From IMG/VR virus record IMGVR_UViG_3300024243_000016, positions 1 through 64,000 of that record: a DNA stretch of 64,000 nucleotides; one strand, written 5' to 3'. The notes beneath the pieces were generated by a model. The model saw only the letters and a program-made list of their open reading frames with translations. It was not told the DNA's origin and searched no databases. The position numbers were made by a program, and so were the translations under genes. Source of the DNA: a virus. Shown piece by piece: positions 1 to 6,076 of this stretch (position 1 is its first letter; every line of letters starts with the position of its first letter).

Positions 1-125
1 ATTATTTGACACATACATTGTATCTACATCTAGATCTTTTAACTCAGAAGTTCCAGAAAAATAAGCATTATTTGACACATACATTGTATCTACATCTAGA
101 TCTTTTAACTCAGAAGTTCCAGAAA
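1..125 (-). repeat. 66-bp tandem direct repeat inside the fibre gene
   Basis: Bases 1-59 and 67-125 are identical and repeat with a period of 66 bases, which equals 22 codons, so the repeat keeps the reading frame. The array may continue past the left edge. Near-perfect identity at DNA level implies recent duplication or ongoing homogenisation. Confidence 0.9.
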
Positions 126-258
126 CATACAGGTTGTTAGGAAAATATACTGAACTCGAAACAACTAGCTGTTCAAACTCAACACTATCTGTATATAATG
201 TTCCCGAAATATGGGCATTATTACTAACGTATATATCAGTTGTTTTAAATGTAGACAT
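1..258 (-). CDS. Repeat-containing tail fibre protein, N-terminal part (cut by left edge)
   Basis: The frame opens at an ATG at 258 and stays open to base 1, giving 86 codons with no stop, so the C-terminus lies outside the window. A GGAG ribosome site sits just upstream. The visible protein has a 22-residue unit built around SGTSELKDLDVDT and TMYVSNN that appears twice, almost perfectly, with a looser earlier match (VSNNAHISGT). Short beta-rich repeats of this kind are typical of trimeric phage fibre shafts. It is the last gene of a fibre run (265-2080), with only six bases between it and the gene before. A fibre role is inferred from repeat style and position; no enzymatic or adhesin domain is visible in this part. 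Confidence 0.65.
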   Translation of the reverse strand, partial: MSTFKTTDIYVSNNAHISGTLYTDSVEFEQLVVSSSVYFPNNLYVSGTSELKDLDVDTMYVSNNAYFSGTSELKDLDVDTMYVSNN

Positions 259-264
259 ACTTAA

Positions 265-579
265 TTAATCTCCAACAGCAATCCAATCAACGGTTCCAGT
301 AAATGGAGCACTAGCCTCAACAGTAAATCCCGATGTTGAAACACTAGTGATATACAAATTAACATTAACAGTGTCATCGGAACCAACGGGAACTGGTGTT
401 ACCTTTGGCACACTTGTAAAAGCTTCTGTGAATGTTTCAGATTCAGAGTCACTACTTGTAAAACTTATACTTCCTTTATCTATTGTCACATCAAGCTCCT
501 CACTTAAAATAGGTTTTTTGCTATATCCAACAAATGGATATATCATTTTTTGCCTTTGTTTATCATATTTATAAGCCAT
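265..579 (-). CDS. Small tail protein with an H-type-lectin-like domain
   Basis: A 104-residue protein. Residues about 45-104 show the pattern of the H-type lectin fold found in many phage fibre tips: an aromatic followed by a P-x-V segment (SVPKVTPVPVG), a central strand, a GF-hydrophobic strand (TSGFTVEAS) and a closing V-x-W-I-A-x-G motif (DWIAVG). That fold usually binds sugars or forms a trimeric fibre knob. It starts at an ATG and lies six bases before the partial fibre gene and eight bases after 588-1142, so it is probably co-transcribed with them. Host receptor binding is an inference; the family match is by eye. Confidence 0.6.
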   Translation of the reverse strand: MAYKYDKQRQKMIYPFVGYSKKPILSEELDVTIDKGSISFTSSDSESETFTEAFTSVPKVTPVPVGSDDTVNVNLYITSVSTSGFTVEASAPFTGTVDWIAVGD

Positions 580-587
580 AATTAAAA

Positions 588-1142
588 CTACTCGTCAATT
601 AAATAAAATGAAATTTGTATACTAGCCTTCGTATTATCATTAGTAGCGGCAACTTCGACCAAATATGCTGTATCTGGCTTTCCCACCCATTCTGCAAAAT
701 TATTCGATGAGCCTCCAACATTACTTTTTTTAGCAGACGAACCCACCAACTCTACAAACAAAATGTCCCCATTACTAGAAACTGTTGGGTTACTCATGAA
801 CAGCCCAGTAGAACCAGTGTTTGTAGATTCTCTATTATAATTCCTGACCAGTGCATTTGAACCACTACTAGACACTATAGGGTTTTCATAAAACTTAACA
901 ACTATTTCATCACTAGCACTAACTCCTATCCTAGCATGAACCTCGACTGCGGCAGGACATTGAAGCAACCACAACTTGGGAGAGCCAGAATCCACATCAC
1001 CATCAATATCAGTTGCTACATAAAAATCGCCACAATGAACCTTGCAATGAAGTGGACTATCCACACATAAAAACTTAACCTCACTATCAATATGTGCAAC
1101 AGTGGAACCACTTACTAAACTAACTGAATTAAAATACGACAT
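588..1142 (-). CDS. Phage virion or fibre-associated protein, function unknown
   Basis: A 184-residue protein beginning at an ATG behind a GGGG-containing ribosome site. It is rich in Ser, Val and Asn and predicted to be mostly beta strand, with no signal peptide or membrane segment. A central block (residues about 85-135: ENPIVSSSGS, NYNRES, NPTVSSNGD, ILFVELVGSS) resembles a pattern I associate with phage head- or tail-decoration proteins, where an N-R or R-N-Y-N-R motif precedes a P-T-V-S-S-x-G strand. I cannot name the family. Its place between two fibre genes supports a structural role. Confidence 0.5.
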   Translation of the reverse strand: MSYFNSVSLVSGSTVAHIDSEVKFLCVDSPLHCKVHCGDFYVATDIDGDVDSGSPKLWLLQCPAAVEVHARIGVSASDEIVVKFYENPIVSSSGSNALVRNYNRESTNTGSTGLFMSNPTVSSNGDILFVELVGSSAKKSNVGGSSNNFAEWVGKPDTAYLVEVAATNDNTKASIQISFYLIDE

Positions 1143-1156
1143 AATAAATTATCCCC

Positions 1157-2080
1157 TTACAATATCAGCCAATCTGACCCACTATGAGCCAACATTATAG
1201 AATTAAATTGTGTAACTATTGTTTGGCCAGCAGAACCATCAATATTCTCACCTATAGATGATTCAATTAATAGACTATTTGGACTACCATCTAACTTTTT
1301 AATATGATAAACCTTACCTTCACAATCACCAACATTTGGCAAACTCGCTGTTGCCGCACCTGACCCAACATCAAAAAACACCGCTTGATCATTAATTTGC
1401 AACGTATAATCAGAGGTTTTAGTCTTTACATCTAAAATTCCTGCTGTATATTGACTTCCATAAGCATTATATATTGTACCAGAAACAACAGTATCCCCGC
1501 CAAATAATGCCACACCCTCACCACTTGCCTTGCCTCCAACAGAACCAGAAACTGAAAGGTATGCATCAGAAGCCGGTGGTCCCATTGGATTCATATTACT
1601 ACCAACAATAACCCTGTGACCACTAACACCAGAGTCAATTTGTACCCCATTAGGCCCAACTACATTTGCAACCCACTCTGTACCATTTGCAACAGGATAT
1701 CTACCATATATTGTTCCAGAATGAACCGTATCACCACCAAATAAAGCAACACCTTCGCCCCTAGTTTTTCCACCAATTGCACCAGAAACAAACAACAACA
1801 GATCAGATCCGGCTGAATCTGCGTAATAACTATCTCCTTCGTTGCCTGCTATTGCAACCGAAGATGTCGTATTTATTTTATTTCCACCATTGTTCCAAAT
1901 AACAACAGGATCTCCACTATCATCTTCACCAACACTTAACGTATAAACACTTCCGCTTACTTTAGTTTTAAGCTGCTCTAAGTCTGATCTATACCATATA
2001 TCACCATCTTTAAATCCAGAGTTGCCAGTAGAAACGGGAACTTCTAATTGTCCTTCATGAAAGCTATCGCCAAATCCCAT
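1157..2080 (-). CDS. Tail fibre protein with internal duplication
   Basis: A 307-residue protein, ATG start with a GGAG ribosome site. It opens with a GDSFHEGQL segment, then carries two copies of a roughly 33-residue module (residues about 94-125 and 173-205) sharing GEGVALFGGDTV and SGTIY. The last 80 residues form a fibre C-terminal domain I recognise from many phages: a YTLQINDQAVFFD strand, ATASLPNVGD, GKVYHIKKLDGS, a GENIDGSAG turn and a closing SDWLIL. These features fit a trimeric fibre or spike. The gene follows a possible promoter near 2123-2152 and precedes the smaller fibre-associated genes, so it may be the first gene of that unit. Confidence 0.7.
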   Translation of the reverse strand: MGFGDSFHEGQLEVPVSTGNSGFKDGDIWYRSDLEQLKTKVSGSVYTLSVGEDDSGDPVVIWNNGGNKINTTSSVAIAGNEGDSYYADSAGSDLLLFVSGAIGGKTRGEGVALFGGDTVHSGTIYGRYPVANGTEWVANVVGPNGVQIDSGVSGHRVIVGSNMNPMGPPASDAYLSVSGSVGGKASGEGVALFGGDTVVSGTIYNAYGSQYTAGILDVKTKTSDYTLQINDQAVFFDVGSGAATASLPNVGDCEGKVYHIKKLDGSPNSLLIESSIGENIDGSAGQTIVTQFNSIMLAHSGSDWLIL

Positions 2081-2122
2081 GTGTATAATTCTCCTACAAC
2101 AAAATAATTTGCTTCTCTAATA

Positions 2123-2152
2123 TATATAGTTTTAAAGATTAATTAATGACAA
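2123..2152 (-). promoter_or_regulatory. Possible sigma70-like promoter upstream of the fibre operon
   Basis: On the minus strand the gap between 2180-2581 and 1157-2080 contains TTGTCA (2147-2152), an 18-base spacer and TATATA (2123-2128), about 43 bases before the ATG at 2080. The gap is very AT-rich, so a chance match is possible. I see no hairpin terminator in the same gap. Confidence 0.3.
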
Positions 2153-2179
2153 AAAAATATTTGAAATTGAAAAGAAATA

Positions 2180-2581
2180 TTAACCAACGCCACCCCAACC
2201 AGTTTCCTTTGTATTATTTGTTGAGCCAGTGATAGTCCAAAAATTTTGACTTTTTACCACTGTCAACCCTGCAAATAGCTGATATGGAGCACTGCCACCA
2301 AGAGCCTTAAGCCATAACTCTGAGATTCTAACATCTAACGTTAATGAATCATTCGGTCCTAACTCCACATAATTGTTACCATTTACGCCATTTTCTGTAA
2401 ACCCCATTCTGATTGTATCTGAGCTTCCTGTGTTGTGAAGCATAATTTGGCCAGTAACCTTGCTATCAAATGTAATCCTGTTGGCGTTTGCGGTCGCAAT
2501 TGAAGAAGTTACCCAAGGGTCTTTTGCCATTCTATATACATCAACATTATTCGGACCAAAGTAAGGTGTTCCAAGTCCCAT
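2180..2581 (-). CDS. Conserved phage structural protein, likely head or tail decoration
   Basis: A 133-residue protein, ATG start, ten-base gap or less to the neighbour upstream. It begins GLGTPYFGPNN and continues with a beta-rich body that includes DSKVTGQIMLHNTGSS, a GFTENGVNGNNYVEL stretch and RISELWLKALGG. I recall similar small proteins in marine phages that start with the same G-x-P-Y-F/S pattern and contain an N-G-N-N-Y strand; they are annotated as virion proteins of unknown role. The assignment is from memory of the pattern, not from a search. No catalytic motif is visible. Confidence 0.45.
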   Translation of the reverse strand: MGLGTPYFGPNNVDVYRMAKDPWVTSSIATANANRITFDSKVTGQIMLHNTGSSDTIRMGFTENGVNGNNYVELGPNDSLTLDVRISELWLKALGGSAPYQLFAGLTVVKSQNFWTITGSTNNTKETGWGGVG

Positions 2582-2583
2582 TT

Positions 2584-2907
2584 TTATTCTCTCCCTGACA
2601 ATTTATTTTCAATGTCATCTTTAATTATTGTTAACTCGTCAAAAAACCCATCTAATTCTTTCAAAAAAGAATCAACTTCTTGTGGATTAAAAATATGCAA
2701 CAAATCACTACCAATTGTAATGCCTATTTTTTCTAACTTTATAAACGCAGAACTAATATCTGACAATAAACTTCCCAATTCCTCTACCTCATTAACACTT
2801 AAATAAGGATGTTTTTCCTCATCTTCTGTTGGTGGTAAAAACCTATCTCTATCCAGCTTATCAAAAAACTCCTTTATCAATCGTCTTTCAAATTTAATGT
2901 CACCCAT
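2584..2907 (-). CDS. Small alpha-helical protein of unknown function
   Basis: A 107-residue, acidic, largely helical protein, ATG start with a GGAG-type ribosome site and only two bases before the next gene. Residues 1-20 hold a basic-hydrophobic helix (FERRLIKEFFDKL). The rest alternates hydrophobic and charged residues (LGSLLSDISSAFIKLEKIG; FLKELDGFFDELTIIKDDI), consistent with a helical bundle or short coiled coil. It lies between the protease region and the fibre region, so it could be a head, scaffold or accessory protein. I do not recognise the family. Confidence 0.55.
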   Translation of the reverse strand: MGDIKFERRLIKEFFDKLDRDRFLPPTEDEEKHPYLSVNEVEELGSLLSDISSAFIKLEKIGITIGSDLLHIFNPQEVDSFLKELDGFFDELTIIKDDIENKLSGRE

Positions 2908-2909
2908 AA

Positions 2910-3143
2910 TTATTCTCCTCCATCTCCTCCATCATCACCACCATCATCGTCACCACCACCATCATCTCCGTAATCACCCCCTGCATCGCCATATCCGCCT
3001 GCCAACATATCATCAATATCATCATACCAACCAATATCACCACTAGTTGACATGCCTGTTATCTGCATAGACTTAGGATCAAACCTGTAAAACTTAAATT
3101 CTTCTTTAATTATATTCTCTATATATTTTTCTAATAAGTTCAC
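2910..3143 (-). CDS. Small protein with candidate capsid-targeting peptide and Asp/Gly tail
   Basis: A 77-residue protein starting with GTG at 3143, eight bases after an AGGAG ribosome site. Its first 14 residues (MNLLEKYIENIIKE) form an amphipathic helix ending I-K-E, the (L/I)-x-E pattern cut by T4-type prohead proteases. Its first 23 bases are identical to those of the gene at 3848-4921. The last 30 residues are almost only Gly and Asp (GGDYGDDGGGDDDGGDDGG), giving a very acidic, disordered tail. It is the next gene after the prohead protease. It could be a small scaffold or core protein or an internal protein; capsid targeting is inferred from the peptide and the context. Confidence 0.55.
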   Translation of the reverse strand: MNLLEKYIENIIKEEFKFYRFDPKSMQITGMSTSGDIGWYDDIDDMLAGGYGDAGGDYGDDGGGDDDGGDDGGDGGE

Positions 3144-3155
3144 CTATTTAACTCC

Positions 3156-3794
3156 TTATAATTCACAACTATAAGTATCACATCTATTTAATATTCTATT
3201 ACAAATTCTATATACTCTATCTGACTTGTTTAAAGTTTTATTTAAGATATTTTCCACTTGTTCTCTTTTCAACTCAACAGCATTATTATGTTTCATTATT
3301 GCATTGTTTGTTGATGGCTCACATACAAGATCAAAAGCAACTAATGTATAACTAGTTACAACTTCATTATCATTCTGTCTTTTTGTCTCACCAACGCCCC
3401 TGGATGAAATCCCAATAACACCACTATCCTCAACAATAACCATAATATCTTTTCCAACTCTTGTTGGCAATATTTTTATTTTACCCCAAACTTCATTTCC
3501 ATCCCACCAAATATCTAACATCCTTAAAGCAGTTGACTTTAATGATACTGTCGAATCATCTGGGTGATCTGCCTCTCCCCAAGCTCTATTTTCTGCAATA
3601 ATCTTTTTGTAATTATCAACCTCAACCTCTAAAATATGTCTAGGATATATTCTACCGTTAGCGTTTACAGAATCTGCCCGCTGTATAACACCAGTCAATA
3701 TAAAGTCTCTCCCATTCTCTATAGACTCTTTTATAAGGCCAGTGTTGTTTTTAACATCAATAAAGAAATCATCTATTAATAGTTTTTTTGACAT
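3156..3794 (-). CDS. 21: Prohead core protease, T4 gp21-like
   Basis: A 212-residue protein matching the T4 gp21 family of prohead maturation proteases, which cut scaffold, capsid and internal proteins after (L/I)-x-E during head assembly. Visible family motifs: NANGRIYP (residues 44-51), the histidine motif GEADHPDD with His77, the serine motif GISSRGVG with Ser130/131, and FDLVCEPS with Asp155 as a possible third catalytic residue. It starts at an ATG with a GAGGAA ribosome site. Neighbours on both sides carry N-terminal peptides that look like its substrates. Length is the usual one for gp21. The major capsid gene that often follows it is not in the window. Confidence 0.9.
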   Translation of the reverse strand: MSKKLLIDDFFIDVKNNTGLIKESIENGRDFILTGVIQRADSVNANGRIYPRHILEVEVDNYKKIIAENRAWGEADHPDDSTVSLKSTALRMLDIWWDGNEVWGKIKILPTRVGKDIMVIVEDSGVIGISSRGVGETKRQNDNEVVTSYTLVAFDLVCEPSTNNAIMKHNNAVELKREQVENILNKTLNKSDRVYRICNRILNRCDTYSCEL

Positions 3795-3847
3795 ACTTAA
3801 ATTCCTCAGCTAATTATAATTATATTCAATTTTATTAAATTTACTTT

Positions 3848-4921
3848 TTATTTTTTTAATCCCTTATAATACTCTTCTTTCTTATCTAACCCCACTTCTT
3901 GCCAGTACCTACTTTCTGAATGTCTTTTATCCTTTAGATACCATTCTTTTATTCCACTAAACCACTCAATAGCAGGGCCATCAGTTCGATGAAGCTTTCC
4001 ATTTAAATACCATTTTTTTGATTCATCAGAGTCTTCAATAGCAGGACCATCTTTTCGATGAAGCTTTCCATTCAACCACCATTCTTTTGTTCCATCAGCC
4101 CACTCAATTGCAGGACCATCTTCTCGATGGCGCTCTCCGTTTAGATACCACGATCTCAATCCACCAGGAGTTTCAATTGCAGGACCATCAGTTCGATGAA
4201 GAAGTCCATTTAGATACCACAATATTGTCCCATCATCCTTTCTTATCATCCCCGTAAATGGAACATACTTAAATATCGAACTTGGAATGTTATATTGTTG
4301 CAACTTGCCTTTCAGCCAACTTAAATTCTTCTCATTATCCTTAGAATCAAACACCTCTTTGCTATCACCCTCACCAACCGCAACTGCAACCTTCTCCCCA
4401 CCATCTTTTGGCAATATGTAATATAATGTTACTTCTCCTAAATATTTTTCAAAATGACTTGAGTTGTTCTTCCATGCCGTACACCACTTCGTATTGCTTC
4501 CATAATAACAACTGGCTTTATGAGTCTTCGGAATTAATACCACAACTTCATCATTCTCAAATACAATGTCTGCACCCTGTTTCTTTACAGCTTTTTTTTG
4601 TTGACGCTTTGAAGAGTCTGAAACTTTGCTTAATTCACTTCCAAGATCGCTCAAACTATTATATTTATATAAGTCCTTCTTATCACCCTTCAGCCTTTGA
4701 GTGTTTTTATGAAATTTATTAACCAAGTCAATAACACTCGCCTCATTTTCCCCACCATAAACAACTTGTCGAGTCATCCATAAAAGATATTTATTGTTAC
4801 CTGACGGATCTTGACTAGATAAATTGTTAACAAGATCTTTGTTGTTAAAATATTTATTCCGAACATCCTCCAACCTTCCCTCAGCCAACAATAATCTAAT
4901 ATATTTTTCTAATAAGTTCAC
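3848..4921 (-). CDS. Candidate packaged protein: capsid-targeting peptide, YG..T.WC domain and WYLNG/DGPA repeats
   Basis: A 357-residue protein with a GTG start at 4921, nine bases after a GAGG ribosome site. Residues 1-14 are an amphipathic helix ending L-A-E before Gly, a good match for a T4-type internal-protein targeting and cleavage site. Residues about 15-110 are helical and include GNNKYLLWM. Residues about 115-210 form a globular domain with CYYGSNTKWC at 138-147. Both parts are paralogous to the protein at 6077-7915. Residues 231-334 hold five copies of a roughly 23-residue repeat (WYLNG, HR.DGPAIE), a MORN-like repeat also known from giant viruses and bacteria. I do not know the reaction, if any. 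Packaging is inferred. Confidence 0.6.
   Translation of the reverse strand: MNLLEKYIRLLLAEGRLEDVRNKYFNNKDLVNNLSSQDPSGNNKYLLWMTRQVVYGGENEASVIDLVNKFHKNTQRLKGDKKDLYKYNSLSDLGSELSKVSDSSKRQQKKAVKKQGADIVFENDEVVVLIPKTHKASCYYGSNTKWCTAWKNNSSHFEKYLGEVTLYYILPKDGGEKVAVAVGEGDSKEVFDSKDNEKNLSWLKGKLQQYNIPSSIFKYVPFTGMIRKDDGTILWYLNGLLHRTDGPAIETPGGLRSWYLNGERHREDGPAIEWADGTKEWWLNGKLHRKDGPAIEDSDESKKWYLNGKLHRTDGPAIEWFSGIKEWYLKDKRHSESRYWQEVGLDKKEEYYKGLKK
3920..4231 (-). repeat. Coding repeat array: WYLNG-x-HR-x-DGPAIE units
   Basis: Five consecutive units of about 23 codons at the C-terminal end of the 3848-4921 gene. Four are close copies with W-Y/W-L-N-G, L/R-H-R and D-G-P-A-I-E; the last is degenerate (EWYLKDKRH). 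The spacing and the aromatic-glycine pattern resemble MORN-type beta-hairpin repeats. Confidence 0.85.
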
Positions 4922-5007
4922 AAAGAAGCACCTCTTATCACAAGTTTAAAATTGACCTTTTTTTATTACACATATAAGCCTCCATATCAATACCAAAAAA
5001 ATCAAAT

Positions 5008-5376
5008 TTAGCTCACAATGTATTTTCTAAAAATTCTAATGTAGTACCTACTAAGAGCAGGAGAAAGCGCCTCAAACGATTCTGACTCACTTTCTTGCTT
5101 AATTTTTAAAGTTTCACCAACCGACTCTTTATATTTTTTCTTGAGAATTTTTTCAGTATCATCCAAAATCTCATAACCTTGTTCAAAACATTGTTTATAT
5201 TTTGGAGAACCCTTATAATCAATTACATCAGCAACAATATAATATAAAACAAACCCATCATTATCAAACTTTATTTGGATGCCTATGTTTGGGTTCATAC
5301 TTTCCAGACTGTCTATAATTGTTTTAATTGCTGATTGTTGATAATCAATCATACCAACATCTTTATTAAACATCAT
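5008..5376 (-). CDS. Small protein of unknown function, possibly related to its upstream neighbour
   Basis: I place the start at the ATG at 5376 (122 residues): GGAGG lies eight bases upstream of it, whereas an earlier in-frame ATG at 5382 is only two bases from that site. The start overlaps the last codons of 5366-5737. Residues about 30-55 (NIGIQIKFDNDGFVLYYIVADVID) resemble a block in the upstream protein (EIEIEFDNFPVSFYVVEKIG), so the two may be diverged copies. This copy lacks the N-terminal (L/I)-x-E peptide. It has a Glu/Ser-rich segment (QESESESFE) and a basic C-terminus. No known family is recognised. Confidence 0.5.
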   Translation of the reverse strand: MMFNKDVGMIDYQQSAIKTIIDSLESMNPNIGIQIKFDNDGFVLYYIVADVIDYKGSPKYKQCFEQGYEILDDTEKILKKKYKESVGETLKIKQESESESFEALSPALSRYYIRIFRKYIVS

Positions 5377-5737
5377 CTTCATTTCCTCCAGAAATTAATT
5401 GTTTAGCCCTCTTCAGGGCATCATCTTTGCTTAAATATATACCATGAATATGTTCTGGATCTAGTCCACCCTTTGCAGCCCTCATTAATTGCACAATGTT
5501 AGACTCATATACAATATCCCCCAAGCTAGGTGAATCAGTCCTTCCAATCTTCTCAACAACATAAAAAGAAACTGGAAAATTATCGAACTCAATTTCAATT
5601 TCAGGACCAAAGCCAGGATATAACTTTTCTTTAAACTCATTAACAACTTTCAATGCCTGATCAAGTTTGCCACTTTTTTTAGCTTTATTTAACTCTTCTT
5701 TTAAAAAATTTGCAAATTCACTTACATTAATTTTCAT
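5366..5737 (-). CDS. Small candidate packaged protein, function unknown
   Basis: A 123-residue protein, ATG start. Residues 1-14 (MKINVSEFANFLKE) end with L-K-E at residues 12-14, matching the candidate capsid-targeting pattern of its neighbours. The following segment is basic and helical, then comes a beta-type block with EIEIEFDNFPVSFYVVEKIG that resembles the next gene product. The C-terminus ends GGNEDDV and overlaps the next start by about 11 bases, a sign of coupled translation. Role unknown; packaging is an inference from the leader and the closeness of the gp21 protease gene. Confidence 0.55.
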   Translation of the reverse strand: MKINVSEFANFLKEELNKAKKSGKLDQALKVVNEFKEKLYPGFGPEIEIEFDNFPVSFYVVEKIGRTDSPSLGDIVYESNIVQLMRAAKGGLDPEHIHGIYLSKDDALKRAKQLISGGNEDDV

Positions 5738-5743
5738 TTTTAT

Positions 5744-6070
5744 TTATTCCCCTACCTTGTTATCTTCAATTGATTGTTTAATTTTTTCCCTTTTAAACAC
5801 ATCACCATAAAGATTATTATATGTATCTTTTAAATTATCATTAAATTCACTAAAAGTCTTATAAAGATCAATTTCATATCTTTGTTTAACCAACTCAAAG
5901 AACCCAACTGGGGTTGTGTTTGAAAAACCTTTCATCGCAATAATCACATCCTCAATAACACTCTTAAAATCAGGACTGTTTTTAAATGCATCCAAACCTA
6001 AATTTGCATTATACTTAACCTCTTCCTTTAAAATATCTTTAAGTTCACCTTTTGTTAGCTTTACTTTCAT
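5744..6070 (-). CDS. Small helical candidate packaged protein
   Basis: A 108-residue protein with an ATG start, six bases after the end of 6077-7915. The N-terminus (MKVKLTKGELKDILKE) is an amphipathic Lys/Leu helix with L-K-E at residues 14-16, of the same type as the leaders on the surrounding genes. The rest is predicted helical (FKSVIEDVIIAMKGF; FFELVKQRYEIDLYKTF; REKIKQSIEDN). There are no cysteines and no catalytic motif. I do not recognise the family. Confidence 0.55.
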   Translation of the reverse strand: MKVKLTKGELKDILKEEVKYNANLGLDAFKNSPDFKSVIEDVIIAMKGFSNTTPVGFFELVKQRYEIDLYKTFSEFNDNLKDTYNNLYGDVFKREKIKQSIEDNKVGE

Positions 6071-6076
6071 TTATTT

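Noticed and set aside
1-125. CRISPR array
   Set aside because: The repeats are 59 bases with 7-base gaps, in frame and coding, and lack unique spacers of normal length.
347-574. Plus-strand frame opposite the lectin-like gene
   Set aside because: It lies entirely antisense to a well-supported minus-strand gene and has no ribosome site or recognisable composition. The same holds for all other plus-strand frames I looked at, for example 10015-10392 and 62346-62747.
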